Part shown: positions 1-10,338 of the stretch, piece after piece
Layout of the letters: each line of letters begins with the position of its first letter
Numbering within the stretch: the stretch's first letter is position 1
Source of the DNA: Cliona cf. orientalis
Taxonomy: Eukaryota; Porifera; Demospongiae; Clionaida; Clionaidae
DNA length: 64,000 nt
Reading direction: 5' to 3'
NCBI GenBank assembly: GCA_963930775.1
Contig: OZ005690.1
Location: 10,628,411-10,692,410, forward strand
Notes under the pieces: model-generated
Databases searched by the model: none
What the model was told of the DNA's origin: nothing
The model's input: the letters and a program-made list of their open reading frames with translations, nothing else
Position numbers and translations under genes: made by a program

Positions 1-657
1 CTTCTGCTTCTTTTATTCATCGCCTTGCCTGTACTTTTGCTATTCTTTTATCTGACAAAAATCCTTCGGAATCTTCTCTCAAAATGTTTTAGCAGCAGAT
101 TACTGATTTTCCTTAACACTTTTATGGAGAAATATCACTGTAGTTACAGAGACGGATTAGAAGGTACAAGAGATATGAGGAGCTTTTCAGGAATCTACTT
201 TCTTCTCAGAATAATAATTTACTCTGCTGAGACTTTTAGCATAGTAACTCTCAAGTTGGATCCATATTTTGTTTATGGATTCATTTTCTCAGTTGCTGCT
301 CTCATTATTGCTTTAAGTCAACCTTATAAAAGGAAGTACATGAATATCATGGACTGCATCTTACTATTTCACATTGCAACCTTCTGCTATATAATTATAG
401 CATCAACTACCAGCTTAAAAGATAAACCTAGCATCTTTCTGCCAATGATGCAGGTGATGATTGCTTTTCCCTTCATTTTCATTTTCCTGATAACCATATA
501 CAAAATGACTTCAGGCATTTTTAAAAAACGCTTCAGTCAATGGTCACCTTTATCGCAATGTTTAGCATGTCTGAAAAGTGCAAAAGTTAAAATCTGTGGC
601 ATTTTCACATCTCAAAACCTAACATTACCGGACACTACGTATGGAACCATGAACTAA
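1..657 (+). CDS. Subfamily A multi-pass membrane protein, C-terminal part (5' end outside window)
   Basis: The reading frame is open from base 1, so the gene begins before the window. The visible 218 residues hold the end of one membrane segment, the family loop with CSYRDGL and DMRSFSGIYF, three or four further hydrophobic segments, the RPYKRKYMNIMD-like block (here QPYKRKYMNIMD), and a basic cytosolic tail ending in the TTYGTMN motif. The sequence is very close to the C-terminal halves of the genes at 1470-3341 and 4538-6421, which defines it as subfamily A. It lies on plus, convergent with 1470-3341. No lesion is seen in the visible part. Function is unknown; the family assignment is firm within this window. 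Confidence 0.8.
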   Translation, partial: LLLLLFIALPVLLLFFYLTKILRNLLSKCFSSRLLIFLNTFMEKYHCSYRDGLEGTRDMRSFSGIYFLLRIIIYSAETFSIVTLKLDPYFVYGFIFSVAALIIALSQPYKRKYMNIMDCILLFHIATFCYIIIASTTSLKDKPSIFLPMMQVMIAFPFIFIFLITIYKMTSGIFKKRFSQWSPLSQCLACLKSAKVKICGIFTSQNLTLPDTTYGTMN

Positions 658-914
658 TATGTGAATGAAGCCATATTAATAGCCATATTGATAAGGATTT
701 CTCATTATGTTATCACATATTGCTTCACTAAACTCATTTTTTTTATCTTCCTGATTGTGTTATAATAATAGCTACTGCTGTTTGTCTGTGTTGTTTTGCC
801 ACTGACAGTGTATGCTGCTAGCTAGCTACTTGGAATGTGTGAAAGTTTATTAAATCATAGCAGATAATCTACTCATTTTTGACAACATGTTAGTTTAACA
901 AAAAATATTTTTCG

Positions 915-1190
915 TTACAGTTATAATATTATTCTAATGTAGGGTATACGTAATGTAATGTATGATCTGATTGGTCAGTTGGAGGTCCACAGATATCAAT
1001 GCTGCAGCCTCAGACCTCTGAGTGATCAATCAGATTAAAATTGGTACAACTATAATATGTTCTAATGTAGGTATTGTAAGGTAAATTAAATGTAGGTCAG
1101 GATCTGATTTATCAGTTGGAGGTACTTCGGGATGCTACAACCTCGGGCCTCTGAGCGACCAATTGGATCACAGTATTTGTTTTAACAATA
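915..1190. repeat. Two tandem copies of a short foldback sequence
   Basis: Two units of about 130 bp follow each other. Each carries the arms CTGATTGGTCAGTTGGAGG (or a close variant) and, inverted, CCTCTGAGTGATCAATCAG, so each can fold into a hairpin. Spacers contain runs of TAATGTAGG-type sequence. It looks like a small palindromic element duplicated in tandem. Confidence 0.55.
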
Positions 1191-1261
1191 TAATATAATG
1201 TAGGTAATGTAAGAATTGTAAGGTATTGTAAGGGTAATGTAGGTGGTCTCCAACTGACCTA

Positions 1262-1469
1262 ATTAACACGCATTGCTGCACAACTCAATATCTTTACACA
1301 CACTGACAAAATGAATAGATCTAGCCTGACAAACAGTACTAACTATAATTAATATTGCTGTGACAAATGACATTCTGAGTAAAACAATAGTGATGATAAT
1401 ATGCACAACGGGAGAACTGTTACCTGGCTACCTAGTAGCTAATAATTTATTTATGGCTTCATCCACATA
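1262..1469. repeat. Paralogous 3' flank shared with 4331-4537
   Basis: The stretch starting AACACGCATTGCTGCACAA and running to the stop codon of the minus-strand gene matches 4325-4537 with scattered differences. This shows that the genes at 1470-3341 and 4538-6421 arose by a duplication that included at least 200 bp of downstream DNA. Confidence 0.7.
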
Positions 1470-3341
1470 CTAATTTATGGTTCCATACGTAGTGTCCGGT
1501 AATGTTAGGTTCTGAGATGTGAAACTACCACAGATTGCATTTTTCAGACATACTGAACATTGCAACAATGGTGACCACTGACTGAAGTATTTTCGAAAAA
1601 TTCCATGAGTCATTCTGTAAATAGTTACCAGGAAAATGAAGATTAGGGGAATAGCGATCATCACCTGCATCACCAGCAAATAGATTCTAGGTTTGTGATT
1701 TAAGCTAGTAGTTGATGATGCTATCATATAGAAGAATGTTGCCATGTGAAATAGCAAGATGCAGTCCATGATATTCATGTACTTCCTTTTATAAGGTCGA
1801 CTTGAAGCAATGATGAGAGCAGCAACTGAGAAAATAAATCCTCGAACAAATTGTGGATCCAACTTGAGAGTTACAATGCTAAAAGCCTCAGCGAGGTAAA
1901 TTATCATTATGAGAAGAAAGTAGATTCCTGAAAAGCTCCTCAAATCTTTTGTACCATCTAATCCGTCTCTGTAACTACAGTGAAATTTCTCCATAAAAGT
2001 ATTAAGAAAAATCAATAGTCGGCTGCTCAAACACTTTGAGAGTAGATTTCGAAGAAACTTTGTTGGATAAAAAAATAGCAAAATAACAGGAAATATGACA
2101 AATAAGATAACCAAAAGAATCGAAAAACAGACCATAAAAATCATAAAGTTATCAGTTTTCGTAAACATGATGGTACTAAGATCAGCAATGAGTACATAAC
2201 CACGAGAATCTTTGCCATCCATCAAAGAATGACTCCTTATCTCTTCGGAATCAAACGTCAGCATAATCTGATACAAAATTTTGCTATAGGAAAGGAGAAA
2301 GAAAGATGCAAAGACATCGATGAGATCACTCTTGGTGTTCCAGCCTTTCCTTAATCGAATAAAGCATCCATGAAATGGCTTCCACAAACACACAATTGGT
2401 CTAAAGTTACGACCATGGAGCTCAACGCAAAACCAAGTGAGAAGTATTAGTAGGAAAGGGTAGAATGCTGAAATATAACCCAGAAAGAAAACGTGAATAG
2501 GTCTTAACTTGTTGCTAATGCAAAAAGGAGGCAAAACATAATGAAAGAAATCGAGATTAAATACTCCGTAAAAAGTAAGAAGAATCTTAGTGGATATTCT
2601 AACGGTTTTTCCATTGTCTGTAAACTTTATCTGACTAACTACAGATTCTAAAGACTCATGACCAGGTCCACTTACTGCATAGAATGCTATAATCATTACC
2701 TGACTGTACATGATGAAGCATGTCATTGGAGCGGAGGTCAGCCTGACTTGAAATACAAGAATAATAAGATAGAACAGAGTGAGTGGAATGAAATTGATAG
2801 CAAGATAAAGTAAGATCCCGTTCGGAATCCATGTATCTTTGCATAAATAGCATACATTTGCATACGGTGCTGACTCGGGTATTACAGGTGGTCCATATCC
2901 ACTTTTACATTTATTGCACAGATAGTCTTCCCTATTCAGAGGCCCACACATGTACGGATTGAGTTCGGAGATATTATTCGGCAGCAGTATACCGATTGTT
3001 CCATCTTTTATCATCGTCAAGTTGTAGCCTTCCAAGTATTTAATATACCTTACCCTAACAGCAGATATTATTCCTTTAGTAGGATCATATGTCAATATGT
3101 GACGAGTGTCAGCATACACACTTTCTCCTTTACAATCCAAAAGACCAATATGCTGTATGCATTGACAATCGTGTGTAACCTGATTGTACTCAGACCAAAC
3201 TGATGGGCACTCGTGATCAGATCTAGAGCTGTTTTGATTCAGCAGAGCTTGGCTATCTCTCTGGGAAAATTGAGCATGCGTTGACAAGGCAACTGCATGA
3301 TGTGACAATATTATTATGACCACAATCTGCAAAAATTTCAT
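1470..3341 (-). CDS. Subfamily A Cys-rich multi-pass membrane protein, intact
   Basis: An uninterrupted 623-residue single-exon gene. Residues 1-19 form a signal peptide (MKFLQIVVIIILSHHAVA). The ectodomain (about 20-172) has paired cysteines, ECPSVW, DCQC, a CGPLNREDYLCNKCKSGYGPP motif and CYLC just before the first membrane segment. About ten hydrophobic segments follow, with the LTSAPMTCFIMYSQ motif after the first, WNTKSDLIDVFASFFLLSYS in the middle, and CSYRDGLDGTKDLRSFSG before the last block. The tail is basic and ends SQNLTLPDTTYGTIN. The start is the ATG at 3341, giving a clean signal peptide. It is convergent with the partial gene at 1-657 and tandem with the broken copy at 4538-6421. 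Function unknown; a surface receptor or channel-like role is inference. Confidence 0.88.
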   Translation of the reverse strand: MKFLQIVVIIILSHHAVALSTHAQFSQRDSQALLNQNSSRSDHECPSVWSEYNQVTHDCQCIQHIGLLDCKGESVYADTRHILTYDPTKGIISAVRVRYIKYLEGYNLTMIKDGTIGILLPNNISELNPYMCGPLNREDYLCNKCKSGYGPPVIPESAPYANVCYLCKDTWIPNGILLYLAINFIPLTLFYLIILVFQVRLTSAPMTCFIMYSQVMIIAFYAVSGPGHESLESVVSQIKFTDNGKTVRISTKILLTFYGVFNLDFFHYVLPPFCISNKLRPIHVFFLGYISAFYPFLLILLTWFCVELHGRNFRPIVCLWKPFHGCFIRLRKGWNTKSDLIDVFASFFLLSYSKILYQIMLTFDSEEIRSHSLMDGKDSRGYVLIADLSTIMFTKTDNFMIFMVCFSILLVILFVIFPVILLFFYPTKFLRNLLSKCLSSRLLIFLNTFMEKFHCSYRDGLDGTKDLRSFSGIYFLLIMIIYLAEAFSIVTLKLDPQFVRGFIFSVAALIIASSRPYKRKYMNIMDCILLFHMATFFYMIASSTTSLNHKPRIYLLVMQVMIAIPLIFIFLVTIYRMTHGIFRKYFSQWSPLLQCSVCLKNAICGSFTSQNLTLPDTTYGTIN

Positions 3342-4189
3342 TCTTGTACTGGCATAAATTTTGCTATGAAGTGCTAATAACTCATTAATGATCTAATATT
3401 TAGTTACTACTTTAGCTAGTTATGTCTCTGCACTCACTGAATCAAATTATTTAGCAGAGAACCCCTTTTTGATTGTAACTATAATAATAATATTATTATT
3501 ATTACTAGCTAGCTCACTATACAGATTGATATCTGAACCTTTATAATGTTATATTATAGTTCAGCTGCCGCAACTACTATTCTTTCATGCACCTTAGCCT
3601 TGTATTTTTATAGCACATACTCACTGACAAATACTGTTAGCTAATAAATTAATGTACTTATTAATGTCTCCGCACCATCATGTATAATAATAATATTATT
3701 ATTATCAATCTCCCAACATATGGTAACAACGTAACCTTTTGACCTGGCAGCAACAACACAAATACATGACATTTTACTATAATATTTGTAAGTAGTACTA
3801 TAGAAGTACTACAAAATTATGACACTGTAAGGCTTTACTCCGAATTAGTAGCTATAGGGGATATTCTCAAACAGGTTTTTGTCACGTTCAACGTCAAATT
3901 GACATTTAGGGGGAGGGGGTGTAATTGGCATGTGACGTTACGATTGTAACCGCAGTATAGCTAGATGGTATACGATAATATGCATATAGTTATACGATAT
4001 GCATATAGTTATTTGTGGCGAACTTGTATTGGAGCTAAACTTGTTTGTGGGTAAAATGCTGCTCTATAGCCACATCCACAGTTTAGTTTTACCAGTATGA
4101 GGAGTGGATGGGGCTCTCTATGTATCTTTTTGTATATATAAATGTTTGACAATGTGTCGTTAAGGCTGGGGGAGGGGGAACTTGGAGTT
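3342..4189. other. Intergenic, AT-rich, no gene seen
   Basis: Contains short palindromic runs of AATAATATTATTATT type (around 3480-3510 and 3685-3705). It is the presumed promoter side of the minus-strand gene ending at 3341. No convincing coding sequence or known element was recognised. Confidence 0.5.
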
Positions 4190-4330
4190 AACATCATAAT
4201 GATGCTAATAATTCTCCTTCCATTTCTGGTTGCTTTCGTATTAATCACTAATAGGTTGATTTGTGGATCCGGAACTCTTCAATACCTTCCAGAATCATTA
4301 TTTAATAAAGAAAGCAATTTCGGCAATTAA
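4190..4330 (+). pseudogene. Relic of the C-terminal end of a subfamily A gene
   Basis: Bases 4195-4315 match 9075-9180, the last membrane segment and tail start of the intact gene at 7380-9269, at nucleotide level: ATGCTAATAATTCTCCTTCC and GGATCCGGAACTCTTCAATA are almost unchanged. The translated core is LIILLPFLVAFVL..LI.GSGTLQYLP. Nothing upstream resembles the rest of the gene, so this is a fragment. It lies on the strand opposite to its immediate neighbours, in the same orientation as 7380-9269. Confidence 0.75.
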
Positions 4331-4537
4331 CGCATTATTGCACAAATCAACACGTTCACGCACACTGAGGAATAGATCTTATAGACAAACAGCAGTAACT
4401 ACAATAGCTGTGACAAAATAATTAATAACATTCTGAGTGAAACAAGATGTGATGACACAATGGGAGAACTGTCAGCTATTTTAATATTATGATATCATGG
4501 CTTCAATCACACACTCTATTATAATAATAGTAGCTAG
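4331..4537. repeat. Paralogous 3' flank shared with 1262-1469
   Basis: Matches the 3' flank of the gene at 1470-3341 (bases 1262-1469), including the segment GACATTCTGAGTAAAACAA / AACATTCTGAGTGAAACAA. It directly abuts the plus-strand relic at 4190-4330. Confidence 0.65.
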
Positions 4538-6421
4538 CTAATAATTATTTATGGTTCCATACATGTATGTGCTGTCTGGTAATGCTAGGTTCTGAGATTT
4601 GAAACTGCTACAAATCTTAACTTTCGTGCGTTTCAAACATGCTGAACATTGCGACAATGGTGACCACTGACTGAAGCGTTTTCTAAAAATTCCACAAGTC
4701 ATTCTGTAAACAGTTATCAGGAAAATGAAGATAAAGGGAATAGCGAGCATCATATGCATCAATATTAAGTAGATTCTAGGTTTGTGATTTAAGTCGGTAG
4801 TTGATGCTATCATATAGCAGAAGGTTGCCATGTGAAATAGCAAGATGCAGTCCATGATATTCATGTACTTCCTTTTATAAGGCCGACATAAAGCAATGAT
4901 GAGCGCAGCAACTGAGAAAACAAATCCTCGAGCAAATTGTGGATCCAAATTGAGCTTTGCTCGTTTTCCAATAAAAGTTTCGGCGGAGTAAATTATTATC
5001 CTCAGGAGAAAGTAGATTCCTGAAAAGCTCCTCATGTCTTTTGCACTATCTAATCCGTCCCTATAACTACAGTGAAACTTCTCCATGAAAGTGTTAAGAA
5101 AAATCAGTAATCTGTTGCTCAAACACTTTGAGAGTAGATTTCGAAGAAATTTTGTCGGATAAAAAAATAGCAAAAGTGTAGGCAAGGCGATGAACAAAAG
5201 AAACAGAAGAACCGAAATGCAGGCCATAAAAATCATAAAACTATCAGATTTCGTAAACGTGACAGTACTTAGATCAGCACTGAGTACATAAGCATGAGTT
5301 TTTTTGCCATCCATCAAAGAATGATTCCTTATCTCTTCAGAAGCAAACGTTAGCAAAATCTGATACATAATTTTGCTATAGGAAAGGAGAAAGAAAGAAG
5401 CAAAGACATCGATGAGATCACTCTTGGTGTTCCAGCCTCTCCTTAGTCGAGCAAAGCATCCATGAAACGGCCTCCATAGACACACGATTGGTCTCAAGTT
5501 ACGACCATGGAGCTCAACACAAAACCATGTGAGAAGTATTAGTAGAAAAGGGTAAAAAAACTGATATATATCCTAGAGAGAAGACATGAATATAGGTCTT
5601 AACCTTCTACTGATGCAAAATGGAGGAAAAACGCAGTGAAAGAAGTCAAGATTAAACACTCCATGTAAGTTAAGTAGAATCTTTGTGCCTATTCTAAGAG
5701 TTTTTCCATTATCGGTAAACTTTATCTGATTAAAGACAGCATTTGAAGTATAAGGAACATATTCAGGGCCACATACTTCAAAGAATGCCAAAACCACTAG
5801 CTGACTGTACATGATGAAGCATGTCATTGGAGCGGAGGTTAGCCTGATTTGAAATACAAGAATGAGAAGATAGAACAGAGTGAGCGGAATAAAATTGAGG
5901 GACAGGTAGAGCAATAAATGCTTCAGAATCGATGTATCATGGCACAAATAGCACACATCTGCACATGATGCTGACTCAGATATTACAGGTGGCCCATATC
6001 CACTTTTACATTTATTGCACAGATAGTCTTCCCTATTCAGAGGCTCACACATGTATGCATTGAGTTCGGAGATATTATTCGGCAGCAGTATACCATTCTT
6101 TGTCAAATTGTAGCCTTCCAAGTATTTATGCCTTATCCTAACAGTAGATATTATTCCTTTAGTAGAATCATACGTCAATATGTGACGAGTATCAGTGTAC
6201 ACACTTTCTCCTTTACAATTCAAAAATAAATATGGCACACATTGACAATCGTGTGTTGCCTGATTGTACTCATACCAAACTGATGGGCACTCAGTGCTGT
6301 TTTGATTCGACAGAGCTCGGCTTTCTCTCTGAGAAAATTGAGCATGCATTGACAAGGCAACTGCGTGATGTGCCACGGACTGAAACAATATTATGATGAT
6401 CACAACCTGCAAAAATTTCAT
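4538..6421 (-). pseudogene. Subfamily A membrane protein, broken by two small insertions
   Basis: Two same-frame open stretches (N-terminal part 6421 to 5573, C-terminal part 5497 to 4538) together cover a full family protein with signal peptide (MKFLQVVIIIILFQSVAHHA), Cys-rich ectodomain and the multi-pass region. Between them, compared with the intact paralogue, there is a 2-bp insertion near 5592 (an AT doubled after the RRLRP codons) and a 1-bp insertion in a T run (A run on plus, 5553-5559). The shifted stretch in between contains a TAG at 5573-5575. The two insertions sum to 3, so the frame downstream is restored. The ATG at 6421 is preferred over one 30 codons upstream because it starts the signal peptide as in 1470-3341. 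It could instead be a sequencing error in an intact gene. Confidence 0.75.
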
Positions 6422-7379
6422 TCTAGCTGGCATAATAGCTATACTGGCTGGTATATAGCCGTAAACTGTAAAGAAGAAAGGATTACTTGCAGACGCTTGA
6501 TCACACTGCAAGACTAAGAATAGCTATAGCTGGCTATACTAGCTGTGCACTGACTGAATCAGAATGTAGCTCAGACCCCCTGGCCCTATATATGCTATAG
6601 TTGTAACTATTATTAATTCTAATACACTAGCTACCGTACTGTTATTTTTGTTTACTTAACCTTCTGACCTTGTGAAAACAACATACTATAACCTATTGAC
6701 CTGGCAGCAACAACTACCATAAAAGGTTATACTCACAATTCTATGGTATTGATGCTTGTTTGGACTAGTTGAACTGATACTGACTGTGAAAATTAATTTT
6801 AAAGGATTCTAGATGAGTTGACTATAGCATATCAGATTTTTAATGTTACTGCACATGCAACACAAGCTTAAGCAGTATTAATGTATACAAGCCTAATAGA
6901 GTGCTATAGCGTCACTATTGACATGGGATTATATAATTTTAGCAGCTAGCTAAGCTATACACTTTATTCTTTATCATACTAATAATTATCTGCATGCAAG
7001 TAGATAGCTAATCTGCTATTGCTTTCATAAATAATTTTCACACGCTTCAAAGTGAGCTTCAATAGATAGTCAATCTGCTATATCCGCCATTTTCACATGC
7101 TACAGAAGGTAGTATAGTTTTAAGTAGCTATTATATAATGTACAGGATGTGATACCATTGTCATTACTACACTTCTGTATCTCTAAAATCGTATGCACTT
7201 TCTCAGTTTCTCATCAAATGTGTGAATGAGTATAGGACAGCCCAGTCCATGCTGATTGGCAGCTAGATCAGTGCTATAGCATAATAGCATGCCAGCTATT
7301 TGTACAAGTAAGAGAAAGCTATACAAGTATATAGCTATATTCCCGGCACTCAAATCAGATTTTGTAGCAGTAAAACATC
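6422..7379. other. Divergent intergenic region between two subfamily A genes
   Basis: A head-to-head spacer between the minus gene starting at 6421 and the plus gene starting at 7380, so it should contain both promoters. No shared core-promoter motif was evident and no coding sequence is seen. AT-rich with short TAGCTA runs. Confidence 0.5.
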
Positions 7380-9269
7380 ATGAAGCTTTCAGGGTTACTA
7401 TTGTTTCAGTGTTTGATAGCACAAATGCATCACACTCAGTCTTCCCTTTCCTTATTGACGAGTACTCCCGGCACTCAAATTCCTTTCACGCTGAGACAGA
7501 GTGAAGAAACCAACGGTTCCACTGGCCCAGGTCCAAGCATCGAGTGCCCATCAGTGTGGTACAAGTACAATTCGACGACAAAAGATTGCCAGTGCATACC
7601 CTTGACATCGTCACTAATTTGTGATGGTGAGAACACATACACTAATATTCACCACATTGTGACATACAACGCCAATGAAGGAGTAATCACTGAAGTTAAG
7701 ATGAGACACTCATACTTAAGTGGGTATAATACAACATACGAAGGATCATACATAATTTTGCCAAACAGCGTCACTGAACTCAATCATTACATGTGTGATC
7801 CACTGAATAGGAGAGACTACATGTGCAGAAAGTGCAAAAACGGTTATGGGCCGGCAGTGAGTTTTCAGTCAGTGTTGTGCGCAAGCAGGTGCTATTTATG
7901 CAAAAGCACATGGAGAGATTTGTTGCTCTATCTGTCAGTCAAATTCATTCCGCTCACTGTGTTCTATCTTCTCATTCTTGTATTTCGAGTCGGGCTAACT
8001 TCCGCTCCAATGACATGCTTCATCATGTACTGTCAGCTGACAGTGATAGCATTCTATGAAGAGTGCGGTCTTAATCCTAGCACTTATAAGGGTGCAACAG
8101 TTATTAATCAGGTTAAATTCGATACAAAAGGTAATCTCAGAACAGGAACCAAGATTATTCTGACATTGTATAGTATGTTCAATCTTGATTTCTTTCTCTC
8201 TGCTCTACCTCCACTTTGCGTTAGTAGCCTGTTAAGGCCTATTCATATCTTCCTTCTTGGTTATGCATCAGCCTTTTACCCTTTTATTTTAATATTTCTT
8301 ACATGGCTTTGTATTGAGCTCCATGGTCGTAACTTTAGACCAATCGTGTGGTTATGGAGGCCATTTCATGGATGTTTTGTTCGACTAAGGAGAGGCTGGA
8401 ACACCAAGAGCGATCTCATTGATGTCTTTGCTTCTTTCTTTCTCCTTTCCTACAGCAGAATCATGTATCAGATTATGCTGACATTTAATGTTGTGGACAC
8501 AACCGATTACTTATTGAGAGATGGGCACATAACTCGCAATTATGTGCTTCAGTATGATTTTGGTATCACCATGCATAACTTTAAGACAGCAGATCCCACT
8601 TTTATTTTTATGGCTTGTTTTGCAGTAATTCTGTCCCTTCTATTTATCATTTTCCCCATGCTTTTGCTTTTTCTCTATCCAATAAAAATATTCCGAAGGC
8701 TCCTGTTGGCAAATTGCGTACATAATAGGCTCCGGATATTTCTCTTTACTTTCCTTGAAAAATTTCATTTCTGTTACCGAGATGGACTCAATGGTACGAA
8801 AGACATGAGGAGCTTTTCAGGTATTTATTTTCTTTTGAGGGTACTAATTTACCTTGCTGGGGAAATAAGTAGAGTAACCCTTAACTTTAATTCACCCCTT
8901 GCTCAAGGATTCGTGTTTTCTGTCACAGCGCTTTTCATTGCTTTAAGCCGACCTTACAGAAAAACTTCCATGAATATCATGGATAGTATATTACTTTTGC
9001 ATATGGCAACTATTTGCTACATAAGGGAATCTCTAGACGACACCATTAACAGGCCACGTCTTTTTTTGCCGTTAATGACGCTAATAATTCTCCTTCCGTT
9101 TCTGGTTGCTTTTGTATTAACCACTCATAAGTTGATTCGTGGATCCGGAACTCTTCAATACCTTCCAGGATCATTATTAAAGTGTTTAAAGAAGGCAAAG
9201 CTTTGCAGTCAAGATTTAGCATCTCAAAATTTAACCACATATGGAACAATAACAGTACCTGAATCATAA
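7380..9269 (+). CDS. Subfamily A Cys-rich multi-pass membrane protein, intact and more diverged
   Basis: An uninterrupted 629-residue single-exon gene. Signal peptide at 1-15 or so (MKLSGLLLFQCLIAQ). Ectodomain contains ECPSVWYKYNSTTKDCQC, N-glycosylation sequons and a CRKCKNGYGP motif followed by CYLC. The membrane region keeps LTSAPMTCFIMYCQ, ELHGRNFRPIVWLWRPFHGC, WNTKSDLIDVFASFFLLSYS, CYRDGLNGTKDMRSFSGIYF and SRPYRKTSMNIMDSILL. The tail is shorter than in the other A genes and ends TTYGTITVPES, keeping the YGTI motif but adding residues after it. The relic at 4190-4330 comes from a gene of this type. Function unknown. Confidence 0.88.
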   Translation: MKLSGLLLFQCLIAQMHHTQSSLSLLTSTPGTQIPFTLRQSEETNGSTGPGPSIECPSVWYKYNSTTKDCQCIPLTSSLICDGENTYTNIHHIVTYNANEGVITEVKMRHSYLSGYNTTYEGSYIILPNSVTELNHYMCDPLNRRDYMCRKCKNGYGPAVSFQSVLCASRCYLCKSTWRDLLLYLSVKFIPLTVFYLLILVFRVGLTSAPMTCFIMYCQLTVIAFYEECGLNPSTYKGATVINQVKFDTKGNLRTGTKIILTLYSMFNLDFFLSALPPLCVSSLLRPIHIFLLGYASAFYPFILIFLTWLCIELHGRNFRPIVWLWRPFHGCFVRLRRGWNTKSDLIDVFASFFLLSYSRIMYQIMLTFNVVDTTDYLLRDGHITRNYVLQYDFGITMHNFKTADPTFIFMACFAVILSLLFIIFPMLLLFLYPIKIFRRLLLANCVHNRLRIFLFTFLEKFHFCYRDGLNGTKDMRSFSGIYFLLRVLIYLAGEISRVTLNFNSPLAQGFVFSVTALFIALSRPYRKTSMNIMDSILLLHMATICYIRESLDDTINRPRLFLPLMTLIILLPFLVAFVLTTHKLIRGSGTLQYLPGSLLKCLKKAKLCSQDLASQNLTTYGTITVPES

Positions 9270-9641
9270 TAATAAATTATTCTTTTGCTATAGATTTAGT
9301 TAAGGTCGTAAATTTAATGTTGTGCAAATATTATTAGTAAGTTTAGATTGCTGATTACAGATATTGTAGCTTCTGTGCTAGACATGGAACATCTGATTCA
9401 TGATAATAAACTAAAACTGAACACTTTTGCAAAGTTTTACAACATTCACTCTTATCATCACAAACAACGGATGAACTCACAATACTTTGATTCAGAAGTT
9501 TTGTAGCTATAGCTATGTTCCCAAAAGTCCCCACATGTATTATACAATATTTAAAAAAAATTATTATTATGAATACAAGAGCTTCCTTGGCCTAGCTATC
9601 TGGATTGGTGTGACAGAGATTAAAGCGGCCATGTGACGTCA

Positions 9642-9645
<4 letters not shown>

Positions 9646-9689
<44 letters not shown>
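9646..9689. repeat. (GA)n microsatellite
   Basis: About 22 GA units in a row. Similar GAGAGAGAAGGAATG...AACTTCCTGATTAT sequence recurs at 20860-20890, so it belongs to a dispersed repeat. Confidence 0.9.
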
Positions 9690-9692
<3 letters not shown>

Positions 9693-9826
9693 AATGTCGG
9701 AACTTCCTGATTATAGTTAGCTACGTTGTCAGGGTTATCACCTCTGGCATTTGCAGCTGAAAACTGCCGAACTGAGGTCCTGGGCATATATGACTTAGGG
9801 GTCGCCCAGGATCTCCCTTGATGATA

Positions 9827-9847
9827 CCCCCCCCCCCCCCCCCCCCC
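9827..9847. repeat. Poly-C tract
   Basis: 21 consecutive C residues. Confidence 0.9.
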
Positions 9848-10338
9848 ATCCTGGATAAAGCCCGTAGCTACCGTGACCTCCACCGGCACAGGTCACAGTT
9901 GACTTCGGTCCCCTGTGACCGTTGTGATAGAGAAGCCTAACTGGCTGCTGTAATGTCCGCAGTCGTGACCAGCATTCCAGCCTAGAGCTCGGAAGGTACG
10001 GGGAGGATGGAGTTATTTTTTATTTCATTCCACCTGACTCAAACAATGCTTGCCACGGTAGCTAGCTAGCTAGCTAGTTACCAAGATAACAAAGATAGCT
10101 AGCTAACATGTGCACACATCTAATAGTTAGCTACAGCAATCATTGAGATGCTATAATCTCATGTTAGATGTTACACTGAATCATGGGATAATGTGTATGA
10201 GCTCTATGCTACTGGTACCAGTAGATAGCTCAGTGATATCCACGAAGGTGAAAGGTCAACCTCCATTTCGTGACGACCCTTACCCAATCATAGAGCTGCA
10301 TGGAGCTGCTGTGCAGCTGAGCCACCTTCTATAACATC

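Larger units (their letters stand above)
658..1469. other. Intergenic between two convergent subfamily A genes
   Basis: No coding potential seen. It contains a doubled foldback repeat (915-1190) and, at 1262-1469, a 3' flank that is also found downstream of the next minus-strand copy at 4331-4537. Confidence 0.6.
9270..10338. other. Intergenic upstream of GEN1
   Basis: Holds a (GA)n run, a poly-C run and about 500 bp of moderate-GC sequence before GEN1. A sequence GTGACGACCCTTACCC lies about 70 bp before the GEN1 start; the same word recurs in several places in the window. No other gene is supported. Confidence 0.5.

Noticed and set aside
658..1469. tRNA-like hairpins in the doubled foldback
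   Set aside because: No clover-leaf, no A/B box arrangement.
9620..9889. 89-codon minus frame with long Ser-Leu run
   Set aside because: Produced by the GA microsatellite and poly-C.
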